Shown here piece by piece: positions 9,224 to 20,809 of a stretch of 64,000 bases of DNA. Where the stretch lies: the NCBI RefSeq assembly GCF_004337985.1, contig NC_043743.1, positions 3,332,543 to 3,396,542 on the forward strand, given 5' to 3'. This DNA comes from Pyricularia pennisetigena. Its lineage: Eukaryota; Ascomycota; Sordariomycetes; Magnaporthales; Pyriculariaceae. Both the position numbers and the translations under genes were made by a program. Under the pieces are notes generated by a model. The model searched no databases and had not been told where the DNA came from. It saw only the letters and a list, made by a program, of their open reading frames with translations. Position 1 is the stretch's first letter; each line of letters starts with the position of its first letter.

Positions 9224-10602
9224 TAGTCTCAGGGCTCATCGCTGAAGGCCAGAGCTCCACAATTGAGCCTGGCTCAATGGCGGTTTTGCAATGTACCTGA
9301 GGGTCCATCTAAAAAACGCTTTGGTTCAGGTCTGAGGACAATTTGTCGATTTTCGCCGCTTATAGCGGTATTTTCGTCAATTCGGCGACCAACACTCCGT
9401 TATAAAAAAATAAATAGAAATCGTAAAAATAAGCGGTTTGTACGTTAAAAATAGCATTTAATACCGCTTTTGATGACAATTTAATTTAAATTTTTATACG
9501 TTTAATTGGGCGAATTTATTAGCCCCTGCCCTTAATCCGCTTATGGCGGTACTATTTTTTCGATTTTATTTCGATTTTCGTATTTTTTTTAGATTGTTTT
9601 TATTTGTTAATATAATTTTAAAATTTCTATGGGTGGGGGATAATATATATATAAATAACCGTATACAAGATTTTGGTATGTATACTTGATTATATAAACC
9701 GTTAAATAAACGGATAGGTAAGGTGAATATAATTTTATATAAAATTTACAATCGAAACGCTTTTATATTTTTGCCAATTATGGCGATAATAAAACCAAAA
9801 TTTTAAGGATTGGATTACGTATATATACAAACGTCTACGTGAGTTCTGCTTCGTAATAGCGGTTTTAATATCATTTTTATTCAAAAAAATAATAAAATTA
9901 TATTGTTTTTATATTTTTATATTATGTAATAAAATATGAATGGTAAAAAAAACGTTAAATAACATTAATATATAATAATGTATCACTTATATTATATTGG
10001 AGTTTTTTTTAAATGTAAACATAATTGGGCGAATTATTAAATTTTTAAATAGAATATTTATTGAACGAAAAATGTTAATATAATATTTATTTTAAAGGGT
10101 AATCGCATCCATTTTTCACCGCACGCTAATTTGAAGATCGCTTTTATAATAATATACTTTATTTGTACAAAACAGTTTTGTTTAAAACAATAAATTAAAA
10201 ATAAAAATATATATTAAAATTTAGAAAATATATTTAATATTTAAATATTTATACAATTGGAAGAGATATAACCACGGCCCTTGCGTTAGAAAAATATAAA
10301 AAATTCATTTATTACAACGCAGGTTAGTTTATATTTTTACGATTTTGATTAATTTATTTATTCGAATATTTAAATGTATATAGTGGTTATATTATTGGTA
10401 TTACGTATACAGTGTATACACAGTGCGAAAATAGTAGAAATACCCGCCATACGCGGGGAAAATCGACAAATTGTCCTTAAACTAGAACGAGCGCGATCTT
10501 TTCGGCCAATGTAATTGGTCGAAAAACCATGTGGTTAAAAGGTATATGGAGCGCTCGGTCCCCACTGCGAAGCAGGGGGGTCTAGTCTGAGCACTGAGAC
10601 TA
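9224..10602 (+). mobile_element. MITE copy 1, 1379 bp
   Basis: The ends are TAGTCTCAGGGCTCA and ...CACTGAGACTA, the same termini as the copies at 30991 and 45602. The subterminal motif GAC(A)ATTTGTCG + CGCC...GGCG is present at the left (about 9336-9375). The right end carries the hairpins CTTTTCGGCCAAT/ATTGGTCGAAAAG and CCCCACTGC/GCAGGGGGG. This copy has one internal unit with TATATA and GCGGATAGG (about 9630-9960), where the 1.87-kb copies have two. No 9-bp duplication flanks it (CTAGCGCAG vs GGACAAAAT), so it was rearranged after insertion. No coding frame is seen. Confidence 0.85.
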
Positions 10603-10974
10603 GGACAAAATACAGGATTTTGGACAAAAACAAACATAACCAAATGCAAAATTTGACATCGTATCTCCTTATATTAACGCCAGGATTTAAACGATACACG
10701 CAATTACAGTGGTACGCCACCGTGCCTTTCCGCCAAAAATGGTCTCAAACGCCCGCCTTTTTACAATATCCGGACAGCTATTACGAAAACGCCAAATATC
10801 ATATAATGCACCAAATTTGTGGTTTTTTATTCCCTGACCGCCTATATACACCTAAAGGAATCCCACAATACCTTACTTTCGCACAAACTATTCCAATTTG
10901 TTACTTTATCCAAACCCCCGCTATTACCGAAAACGAAAAGGAATACGCAGGAATTATCCAAATGCACGAAATCC
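10603..10974 (+). CDS. Orphan partial open frame, unknown function
   Basis: The stretch is open in one frame from about 10605 to 10974, where Copia-A2 cuts it. The first ATG is at 10641 (MQNLTSYLLILTPG). The protein is about 110 residues, rich in Tyr, Pro and Gln (for example 'YATVPFRQKWSQTPAF', 'GFLFPDRLYTPKGIPQY'). I recognise no family. It differs from its surroundings: there are no in-frame stops, TGG and CAA/CAG codons are kept, and it is not a copy of any other sequence in the window. It could be a relic of the locus before transposons arrived, or an internal piece of an unseen element. The start is uncertain because a MITE ends at 10602. Confidence 0.35.
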
Positions 10975-11499
10975 TGTTAACAATATTGGTTGCTAACAGG
11001 GGTTTAGGCATTAGCCTAAATGCGGCGTGGCGCTAGTTGCATTATAAAGGCCTGTAATTACAGGGTTTAAATGCATTAAATTATCTACTAAAGTGGTTCA
11101 CTAATTTTGGGATTAATAAATTTGATTCATTAGTGGGGGAGATTTTACTTTATTTCCCTTATATATTTTCCGACATCGAAATGGGGGTCCGCACCCCGTA
11201 AAGGGTTCCGGTGCCGTACACGATTTTCCGAAGAATTATTTTATATACGTTGTTAAAAAAACACCTTTATTTCCATATAAACCATTTCTGGGTTTGTATT
11301 AATTTGTTAATTTGGTGAAAATTTTAACCCGGTATAGGGTGAAACCCTATTCGCAAATACTTTGAGTCGCAATTCCTGCAATACAAAATATAATAGAAAA
11401 TCCGACAGCCCTAACAGCCCCATTTCGGCATTATTTATTATAGTTTATATACAAACAAAAGTGGACCTATTATATGCTAAATAACGCATACAATTAACA
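10975..11499 (-). repeat. 3' LTR of Copia-A2
   Basis: Read on the plus strand it runs TGTTAACAATATTGG...ACAATTAACA. It is 525 bp and followed by the inverted polypurine tract CCCCCTTCTTTTTGC (11500-11514). Confidence 0.9.
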
Positions 11500-12302
11500 C
11501 CCCCTTCTTTTTGCTCCTATTTATATAAAATCGGAAAGAAAAGTATATAAAAAAATAAAACCCAAAATAAAAGAATCCCCCTTATGTCCCAACCCGATTC
11601 GAAATCCCAATATAAGCCCCCTGGATAATTAAACCCTTTATACCGACCTATAACCCCCGAAATGGACGAACCCCCGAATTGGAAAAAACTTTTAAAATGG
11701 TAATAACCCCCGGATTTGAACCCCGATTTATATAATATTAACCCACGGAATTAATTATTAAACCAGGTAATTCATTGTCTTATTCGCTGGTAATAGTCCA
11801 AATTACGCATTTTATATAGGGTATTCCGAATGCGTAAATCGCCCAAAACAAGGGTTTTTTTAATTTTAATTCAATTTTTGGTATAAAGTCGGTATAAATT
11901 GCTTGTTAATTAACTTATACAGGGTAGATTCGGGTAATGCGGCCGGTATCGGGTTAACAAAAAATCCAGTATTTGCAAATAAAGGAATTATAATGGGGAA
12001 TTAACTAACGAATTAATTAAATAATACTTTAAAATTTAATAGGTAAAAACTAAGTTTATAGGGGTTTAAACCCTATAAATTTGAAAAAAACCTTATAAAT
12101 TGGAAGCGGTAGGGGTTTTACTAGGCTATCAGCGGGTATTTGTTCAGATTTCAGGTATTTCAAGGTCACTAATCTTGTTATAATTAATTCCCGTACGTAA
12201 TAAAATTTTAATAACGTATATTTAATACATTAATGGTACGTAAAATTATATGCGTTAATTATAAAACCTGTATTATTTCCAAATATTGCAATAAAGCCTT
12301 TT
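11500..12302 (-). pseudogene. Copia-A2 3' UTR and end of RNase H
   Basis: 11500-12030 is the noncoding 3' region with several C-runs (the inverted GGGGG runs). 12030-12297 encodes the end of RNase H on the minus strand; a degraded 'IFGNNTGFI' (GDN.GFI block) lies at 12250-12290. The match to A1 stops at the F insertion and resumes at 27205. Confidence 0.75.
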
Positions 12303-12491
12303 TGCTTCGGATTCGTGCCTAAGGCACGTATTTCGTGCTAAAAAACAAGAGCGGGTCAGGGATAATATATAAAGGGAAAAATATTACCATAACCCGGATA
12401 CACACCTTTCCCCCCCTTTTTTCCCCAGCGTTAGTAATAATACTAATAAAGATATTTAACGGTCCTAAAACCGTTGGCTTACCCTATAATA
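12303..12491 (+). repeat. 5' LTR of chromovirus F
   Basis: This 189-bp LTR is collinear with 27018-27204. It contains a palindrome (GTGCCTAAGGCAC, 12317-12329) and an inverted repeat AACGGT...ACCGTT near the end (12457-12476). Both are preserved, with compensating changes in part, in the 3' LTR. Confidence 0.88.
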
Positions 12492-12529
12492 TTTACTAAC
12501 GTTCGAATTTAAACACGATAATAATTAAA

Positions 12530-13510
12530 TTAAAACCAGGTCCGGGAAAGGAAATTTACGATTTTTACCAAAACCTAATCGCGAATATCCCGATATTGGA
12601 AAAACGTATCGTTTAAATGTAATTATATTTTTTAAACGCAGGTGCGATCGCGCAAAAACAAGGCCTTAAAAAAAGGTTTTACGTACCCCCCCATTATACG
12701 ACGGCGCACTGGTTGCATTTATAATTTGGAAATAAATTATTTCGTATAAATTAATACGCGACGCGGAATTTGTCGGGAACCAGCGCGACTAGTTCGAATA
12801 CGTATAGTTTAATTCTACTATAATAATATAAAATATCGTCCTTTTTTTTACGAAATAAAAGGTACGGGAGGGGGGTATAATTATAAAGATTTTATCGAAT
12901 ATTTAGGACGTACGTACGACGACTTTTGTAAAAAGGCCCAAACTTTCGCCGAGTTAAAGGTATTCCAAATACGATACGGCGAATTGTTTGCATATTTTTT
13001 TTACCAAATTTAAACGCTTTTTTATTGCGGCCGGGGGGTTTAAATGGTTAAACGAAATACGGGCCAATTATTTGCGTTTCCGGGTCGTTAACCGGATAAA
13101 AGAGCGTCGGTAGGACGGGGTATCGTTTCCGATTTTTACCACGGATTTATCGTTATATACCGCTATATCGTCCATAATTTGGAGGTTATCGATTGGATAA
13201 ACGTTTTAACCAACAATGGAACGCCCTTTTTCCAAATTTTTTATAAATAAATTTAAAAAAATAATAATAATAGGCGTATTAACGATAAAGGTTGGCCGAA
13301 ACCGTTATAACGTTAATAAAAAACGAAAAAAGCGTTAATTAAATGGAAATAAAAAAAAAATCGGGTTTTATAAATATCCGTTTAAAAGTTTTAACGACGT
13401 TATAAAATAGGGGTTTACCTCCGTTACGGGTCCGTTTCCTATTACGCCCAAAATTACCAATTCGCACCGGTTATACGTTAAACGTTAAACGACCCCGCAA
13501 AAGGAAAAAT
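12530..13510 (+). pseudogene. gag: Chromovirus F gag remnant
   Basis: Around 12880-13110 one frame reads 'YNYKDFIEYLGRTYDDFCKK' and 'AELKVFQIRYGELFAYF', the retrotrans_gag pattern of Ty3/gypsy capsid (…FL..L…F…D.....A...L..L.Q…). Frame breaks are frequent, and no CCHC knuckle can be read. The assignment also rests on its position between the 5' LTR and protease. Confidence 0.55.
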
Positions 13511-13539
13511 TTAATTTTAAATTATAATTTTAACCTTGA

Positions 13540-14090
13540 GGAAAACCGACGCGATGGGTCCGGATTATTTTATAATACGTTAATAAATATGGATCGGAAA
13601 AAACAATTAAAAAATATAAATTATAATAAACGGGCGACCATTTTTTATCCCGGTTTTAATTAATCTAACGAAATTTATTATTGCACAAATGGATTTAGGA
13701 TACGAATATTACGCGGTTATAAATAAAAATTATACCGAAAAATTAGGAATAATAAAAATCCTTTTATTATAAATCCGCAGGTTAGGCACGGTAACGGGAC
13801 GAATACGAACCGATATACGGGAAATGGGTAATTGCGACGTAAATATCGACGGTTGGTTCGCGCCGATATTCTGCTTTATAATTTCGGGATTAACGTAGGA
13901 TTTATTCCTGGGATTCCTTTAAATAACCCACCGAAAAATGGTATTTAACCCAAATTAGGGAGGGTTAAAAATAGGGTCCGTTAAAGGGTTATTCGTGTAA
14001 AAGCTATCCCTACGTCCAAAAAACAGGAAATTTACAATGGTTATAGGTAACGTATTTCTGGCCGCGGCCCGAAAAGCAAAAAGAAATACG
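13540..14090 (+). pseudogene. Chromovirus F protease region remnant
   Basis: The only clear block is 'IPGIPLNNPPKNGI' at about 13900-13940, matching the 'LGIPWLKKHNP.IDW' block that follows the retropepsin domain in Ty3/gypsy Pol. The upstream catalytic D-S/T-G cannot be read with confidence. The region is heavily mutated. Confidence 0.5.
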
Positions 14091-14099
14091 AACGAATAA

Positions 14100-14960
14100 A
14101 TGGAATTCGCCTGTATTTCGTTACGAAATATAACCCGGGTCCTAACCTTGTCGGCGGTAAATAAAAACGACGTAAGGCCCCCGGCGACGTTACCCGCAAA
14201 ATTAAAAGGTTTCGAAAATTTATTTAACGACGGTAAAACTTCGGTTTTACCCCCGTATAAAGGCGAATTGGACTATTATATCCGGATTTAAAAGGATAAC
14301 GACGGTAAATCCCCGCCGTTATTATAGGGCCGGTTATACTATATACCGCGCGATTAATTATTGGAATTACGGCGACAAATAATCGATATAATGGATAAAA
14401 AATAAATCCGAATAAACGCGTCGTTAACCGCAACCCCGGTCTTAATGGTCCGGAAAATTTTTGGAAAATGGCGTTTATACGTTAATTATAAAATATTAAA
14501 CGTTATTATAATATAGGACCGGTATTTTTTATTATTAATCAAAAAAACATTCCGTTTTTTATCCGGAATAAGATGGTTTATTAAAATAAACGTACGCGCA
14601 ATTTTCCATAAATTACGCGTGGCCGAAAGGGATAAATATTTTATAATTTTTCGTATAAAACTTAGATTATTCGAATGGTTAATCTGTTTATTCGGATTAG
14701 CGGGCGCCCCGGCCACGTTCCAACGATATATTAACGGCGTTTTCGGGAATATATTGGACGATTATATATTAATATATTTAGACGATTTTTTAATTTCAAC
14801 GTCCGGTTCCAAAATGGATTATTTACGGAAAATTACCCACATTTTGGGAAAATTAAAAAAAAAACGGGTTTCAATTTGGATTTCGATAAAAACGCGTTCG
14901 CAATTATTTCCGATAAATATTTGGGGTTTATTATATACGCCAAAATAAACGTGGAAACTG
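14100..14960 (+). pseudogene. Chromovirus F reverse transcriptase
   Basis: Blocks in order: 'YIPRD*LLELR' (14340-14375), 'MVRKIFGKWRLYVNY' (about 14440-14490), 'AIFHKLRVAERDKYFIIF' (14600-14655), 'LFGLAGAPATFQRYING' (14688-14740) and 'LIYLDDFLIS' (14766-14798). The catalytic Y-L-D-D is intact, and 14619-14948 is open for 109 codons. These are the RVT_1 motifs of Ty3/gypsy. Stops upstream (after 14291 and in 'VIII*DRYF') show the protein cannot be made whole. Confidence 0.88.
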
Positions 14961-15660
14961 ATCCGGAAAAACTACGCGCGATCCGGGAATAGGAAACCCC
15001 GACGAAATTACGAGGATTGCGCGGTTTCCTAGTATTCGCAAATTTTTACCGGGATTTTATAAACGGGTATTCGGGTTTAACGGCGCTTTCATTTCGATTT
15101 ATTAAAAAAGGAATATCGTTTAAATAAACATTAAAAAAAGACGTTATTTTTAAAATATTCAAATAAATATTTTTGCAGGCGCGCATATTGGCCCAGTGGA
15201 GCGACGAAACGGAAACGAAAATAAAAACGGATTATTCCGGCGTAATTATCGGGGAGGTATTAATATAAAAAAGGAAGGACGGGTTATAAAAACCGGTAAT
15301 ATTCCATTCCGTTAAATTGACGACGGTTTGGCGTAATTATATTATTTACGATAAAAAATTGCTCGCGGTCGTCCATTATTTGTAAATATGGGAAACGGAA
15401 TTACGCAATATCCGTTTTTTTTCACTATTTTTACGGATTATAAAACGTTCGAATATTTTACGAAACCGAAAATGGTATCGGAACGGTAAATACGGTGGGT
15501 TAAAATTTTATCCAAATTTAATTATATTTTAAAATACCGATTAGGGAAATACGTGATAATCCCCGACGCGTTATTAAAACGGGAGCAGGACGAAATTAAC
15601 GAGGAAAGGAGAGCGACAATATTATACCCAATACCCAATATAACCATAATCGGTATTTTT
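14961..15660 (+). pseudogene. Chromovirus F RNase H remnant
   Basis: 'FINGYSGLTALSFRFIKKG' (about 15055-15110) is the RT/RNase H connection ('FI.GFS..A.PLT.L.KKG'). 'ETETKIKTDYSGVIIGEVL' follows (about 15205-15265; the usual D-A-S of the first catalytic Asp reads D-Y-S). 'VWRNYIIYDKKLLAVVHYL' (about 15325-15385) is the 'E.NY...DKELLAIV' block, with its Glu lost. These identify a Ty3/gypsy RNase H. Confidence 0.78.
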
Positions 15661-15899
15661 TAAATATTATTACAAAATATATTACCGGCGGTCCCGGAAA
15701 AAAATATTTATTTTCCAGCAATTTTATATAGTAGGATTTTGGAACGAAATAGTGGAAAAAAACCCGGTATACCCCTATAAGCGTAACGCGGTTTAACAGG
15801 ATATAAAACGATTCCCACCCGAGGCTGAAACGATAATATAAATAACGGATTATTTAATAAACGCTTCCGGTACGTTATTATATAAAAACCGCTTTTAAT

Positions 15900-16844
15900 T
15901 ATTTAATTGGGAACCTTTAATTACGGCAGTTTTGGAACGAACCTACGAATCCCTGAAAATTGGCTGTTGCGGTATAAATAATATATTTACGATCCTGGCC
16001 CGAAATTATTATTGGGACGGGATGGCCGAATATATCCGACAATTTGTACGCAATTGCGATATATACCGCAAAATAAAACTATTAAAACGACGTAAATAAA
16101 AATCATTATAACTTTCACCAATATTGGACAAGTTTTGGAAACAAGTTTCCATCGATTTTATAACGGATTTCCCAGGCAACGGTGCGGACGCGCCGCGTTA
16201 TATAATGGTTATAATCAATAAATTTTCCAAATATGTCCAATTAAAAGCGATAAATTCGATAAAAACCGAAATGTACGCCGCAAAATTCGTTTCCATTTAG
16301 TGGCGGTTTAGAGGTTTTTTTAACGCGATTATATCGGACCGGGGGTCGGATTGGGTAAGGGGTTTTTAATCGGAATTATACCGACAAATAAAAATTTTAT
16401 AATTATTATCGACGTTTGACCACCCAAAAACGGACGGGGGTACGGAACGGATTAATTAGGAAATATAATATTATTTGAAGGTTTTCGTGGTTTTGGATTA
16501 GATAAACTGGCCCGGATATTTACCCGCCGTTTAATTAGCGTTAATAATATAAATTCGTTAATTACGGGAATCAATTTTAATAACTTATTATTAAAATATA
16601 AAATAAACGCGGTCCCGGTAATATAAATAAACGGACGACCGGGTTCCATGCCCAAGAACCGCGCGAGTTTGTTTTTATAATATTTTAAAAACGGTATAAA
16701 CGAGGTTTACGCCGTTATAATTTATATATAATAACGCAAAAAAAAACGCGAATAAAATACGGAAATTAGCGGACCGCTTCAGAATAGGGGATCAAGTTTT
16801 TTTTAATTTACGAAACGTTAAAATTAACCGCCCGAAGAAAAAGT
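15900..16844 (+). pseudogene. Chromovirus F integrase
   Basis: 'FVRNCDIYRKIKLLKR' (about 16035-16085) is the CxxC half of the zinc domain; the first His positions are mutated. The core shows 'SIDFITDFPGNG' (about 16145-16185, first Asp), 'ISDRGSDW' (about 16330-16355, second Asp) and 'GGTERIN' (about 16438-16458, Glu), so the D,D-E triad is readable. 'GDQVFFNLRNVKINRPKKKF' (about 16790-16845) is the GPY/F-type C-terminal region and is cut by Copia-A7. The chromodomain continues the protein at 24289. Confidence 0.85.
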
Positions 16845-17244
16845 TTAATTTGTCTCCCTTACATATTTTCCGATATCGAAATGGGGGTCCGCACCCCGCA
16901 AAGGGTTCCGGTGCCGCATACAATTTTCCGAAAAATCATTTTGTATGCGTTGGTGAAAAAACACCCTTATTTCCATATAAACCATTTTTGGGTTCGCACT
17001 GATTTGCTGATTTGGTGAAATTTTCAACCCGGTACAGGGTGGCTAATTCGTAAATGTAGGGTGGGTATTAAACCCGGTATAGGGTGAAACCCCATTCGCT
17101 GATTTTGAATCGCAATTCCTGCCATACACAAAATATAATAGAAAATTTGATAACCTTAACAGCCCCATTTCGGTATTATTTATTGTGATTTATATATAAA
17201 TAAAAGTGGACCCATTATATGTTAAATAACGCATATAATTAATA
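16845..17244 (-). repeat. 3' LTR of Copia-A7, truncated at its outer end
   Basis: It is collinear with the LTR at 23735-24288 from about its position 165 onward, and ends ATAATTAATA (RIP form of TTAACA). It is followed by an inverted polypurine tract (CCCCTTTTCTTTTGC). Confidence 0.85.
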
Positions 17245-17960
17245 CCCCTTTTCTTTTGCTACTATTTATATAAAGTCGGAAAAAATAAGTATATAAAAAA
17301 AATAAAACCCAAAAATAAAAGATCCCCCTTATGTCCCAACCCGATTCGAATTTCCGATATAAACCCCCTGGATGATTAAGCCTTTTGTACCGATTTGTAA
17401 CCCCTGAAATGGACGAACCCCCGAATTGGAAAAAACCCCCAAAATTGTAATAACCCCCGGATTCGAACCCCCGATTTGCATACTATTGACCCACGGAATT
17501 AATTATTAAACCAGGTAATTAATTTGGTTGTTCGTTGGTAATAATTCAAATTAGGTATATTATATAAGGTATTTCGAATGCGTAAATCGCCCAAAACACG
17601 AGCTTTTTCAATTTTGATTCAATTTTTGGTATAAGGTAGGTATAAATTGTTTATTAATTAACCTATGCAGGGTAGATTCGGGTAATACGGCCGGTGCTGG
17701 GCTAACAAAAATCCAATATTTGCAAACAAAGGAAATGTAATGGGTAATTGATTTACGAATTAATTAAATACCCTAAAATTTAGTACGTAAAAACTAAGTT
17801 TTTAGGGGTTTGAGTTTTATAAACTTTAAAAAGATTCTATAAATTGGAAGCGTTAGGGGTTTTGTGAAGTTATTAGCGGGCATTTGTTTAGATTCCAGGT
17901 ATTTTAAGGTTATTAATCCTTTTATAATTAATTTCCGTACGTAGTGAAATTTTATTAACG
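17245..17960 (-). other. Copia-A7 3' untranslated region
   Basis: Noncoding, with the inverted GGGGG-run cluster at about 17350-17470, matching A1 7260-7390 in order. The last part encodes the decayed C-terminal tail of RNase H. Confidence 0.65.
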
Positions 17961-17979
17961 TATGTTTACTACCTTGGTG

Positions 17980-19470
17980 GTTCGTAGGGTTATGTGCGTT
18001 AGTTATAGAATTTTGTTATTTTCAAATATTATAATACGGTTTTTTATAGGTAGTCCAATTTTTATAAATAAGTTTTTAAACTATTGTGCTTTACGCAGGG
18101 TCTCCGTTAAGGTATTGGTTTCGGTTTTTGGAATGCTTAAAGCTATAGTATTAGCTTTTTTGCATTTCCACGTTATAAAGCCCCAAAATAGGATATACAA
18201 ATATCCGAAAATGGATTTTGAATTTTCCCTAGCCCCGGCAAAATCGTTATTACTAAAACCCGGTAATTTTAGGTATTTAAAACCCTTTATTAATAAATTG
18301 GGTGGTAATTCGGTTTTAAATATTTTATCTCAGTAACAAATAAATAAGGATTTAATGCCCGTTAAAGAACGTAATAGGTTTTTAGCTGCCGTTAAATGGA
18401 TTGTAGTGGTTTTTGTTAAAAAACGTAAAAGCCATTGAACCGTAAAACCGATATCCGGGCGCGTTAACAGCATTAAATATATAAGGGTGCCGATAATAAG
18501 TTGTAATAATTTGATTTCCAGCGCATTTACGAGTTTCCCCCGATATATTTTAATATACCCGGTTGTAAGGGAATAAATATAGGTTTGCAATTAATTGATC
18601 CGAACGTTGCTAATATTTCCTTTATATATTAATTTTGATGAAGTTAAAGTAGGCGTTTAGGCCTATTTTTTATAATTTGAACGTTTAAAAAATAGGTTAT
18701 AGGGCCCCTGTTTTCCAACGCGTATACCTTTTCAAAACGGGTTTTTAAGTCCTTAATATATCGCAATTTAGGATTTATTAGCAGGTAGTCGTTTATAAAG
18801 GCAACGATAAACTGTTTGGATTTAACATTATAAAAAACAGCGGGATTAGAGATTAATGGTTTAAAACGTTTTAAAAAATAGGGTTTTAAGTTTGTTTTGC
18901 CATTTGTTTGGACCCCGTTTCAAATTATATAGCGCTTTTTCCAACTGTATAACCTGCAATTTGTTCGGTTTATAACCCATTTCCAATAAGATTTTAGCGG
19001 TAATAGGGTTACAATTTTTTGCCCATTCGTTAAAACCGTTTGGAATTTGCAAATATATATTGACGTCGGTAAAGTTAGTATGTAAAAACGTACCGATAAA
19101 ATCGATTTGTTTTATTTCCCAATTTTGTGTATTAATTATAACTAATAGTATACGTTGGGTAGGTGGCATATTAGTGTTAGCAAAGGTTTCGGTATAATTT
19201 ATGCCGTCGACCTGTAAAAAACCCTTAATAATAAACCTAATTTTGTGTTTTATAGGTTTATTGTTTTCATTCTTTTTTAATTGATATACCGGCCAGGTAG
19301 AAACGAGTTTGCGGTTTGTAGGTATTTTGATTTTTGGGATAAAACGGAAGGTTTTTGCAGTAACGATTTGGTCGAACTTAAACGTTAAAGCAATTAATTA
19401 TTTAGCATTTTCAGGGTTATTTAAGGCCTGTTGGTAATTATTTGGTTTACCATCTTTAATGGGCTTTTTT
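17980..19470 (-). pseudogene. Copia-A7 reverse transcriptase and RNase H
   Basis: On the minus strand, 19169-18861 reads 'PPTQRILLVIINTQNWEIKQ', 'DFIGTFLHTNFTDVNIYLQI' and 'LEKALYNLKRGPNKWQNK'. The active site at 18788-18799 reads F-I-N-D. 18590-18330 reads 'LMLLTRPDIGFTVQWLLRFL' and 'HLTAAKNLLRSLTGIK'. RNase H follows with 'IYGYL' and 'WKCK' blocks around 18170-18300. Stops and frameshifts separate these pieces. Confidence 0.82.
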
Positions 19471-19479
19471 TTATTTTTG

Positions 19480-20800
19480 TGTTGGTTTGACAATAAAAAT
19501 AATGCACGTAATTTATATTTATTAGATTGGGGTTTTCGGACTGCGAATTTGATTTTATAATTTGTATTTTAGGTGCTGAAAATACCCAAACTTTCGTTGT
19601 TTTAAATATTCGATTAGGTACCGTTACCGTTATAGGTTTTGGGGGGCGAACGGTAGGTTAAACAGGCTTAATGGGCACTGCATTTTCAAGGTTGAAATGC
19701 TTTATAGCGGGTGGTAATTGCCCTGTAACTGGTGGTAAATACCCTGTATTTTCAGGGTTTTTTAAAGGATAATTATCCGTTGGAACGCTGTTAATTTCGT
19801 TTTTAAATTTAAAATTAAAATCCCCTTTGGAATTTGTATTTTCCCCTTTTGAAATTTGTAGCGTTTCCCTTGGATTAGCCAAATTTTTAGCGGTTATACC
19901 TTTTATAATTTTTCCGGTAAAGGTTTTATATACGGCCCGTTTAACGGGTGCGTAAACCAACGCTGTAAAATTTAATAAATGGGTTAAAAATTTCACCGTT
20001 TCGGTGCGGGGAACCAATTTATTAAATTCGTGGCGTTTTTCCAACGGTATAATAACCTGGTATACAGTACCAATAACCCGAAAATATTTTAAATCGGGTT
20101 TGTGCGGTAATTCAGGTTGGAATTCGGAATAAAACTTTTCGTAGGGTGTTAAGCCCCTATTAATTACCGCTATACGGTTAATTACATTAACCACGGCAGG
20201 TAGTAAATAATATTATGAATATAATGGTAAACCCGCCGTTATAATAGTAAACCGAAATTTATTCAAAATAACCTTAACGGACCGTTCCGTTAATCCGTTT
20301 TGGCCGTGATTATAAGGATTCGAAATACTAAAATTAATATTTTTGTTTATAAACCAATTTTAAAGGTTTATGTTAATTTCGTACCCCCTATTGAAATGGA
20401 AATTCAGGGGGTAGCGCCCGTACGTAGTTTTTAAAACCCTAAAAGAGCTTCTAATAACCACTAAAACCGTAAATCCGGTTTTATTTTTTAGTGGGATAAA
20501 CCACCGAAAACGTGATTTTCGGTCCATTAATAACAAAAATATGGGTTTTTTATTGTAAAAATTAGGTTTAAGGGTCACTATATTACCTTTTATAAAATTG
20601 AAAATATTAGGGGGTATTGGGAATGCGATTTTATTTATACGCCTAATAGAAATGGTTTTAAAATAAGCAATATAGGTAATTGCCCTAATCTTTTCGAAAT
20701 TAGGTAAACTTTTTGTACTTTTAGCGGTTTTTTTAGTAATAATAACTTTATATGCCCTAAATGCCTGTATTATAACAGGGTCTTTTGGGCCTGGAATTTG
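19480..20800 (-). pseudogene. Copia-A7 integrase
   Basis: 20578-20360 is open: 'FLLLMDRKSRFRWFIPLKNK' and 'NFHFNRGYEININ', in which the second catalytic Asp reads Asn. 20194-19658 is open for 178 codons: 'MVNVINRIAVINRGLTPYEK', 'YFRVIGTVYQVIIPLEKR' and 'LVPRTETVKFLTHLLN', ending in a Pro-rich linker. This is the longest integrase frame among the Copia-A copies. The zinc domain is near 20700-20800 and is badly decayed. Confidence 0.82.
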
Positions 20801-20809
20801 TTATGATTA

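Noticed and set aside
17962..18336. 124-codon plus-strand frame
   Set aside because: Shadow of Copia-A7 RNase H on the minus strand, whose motifs are clear.
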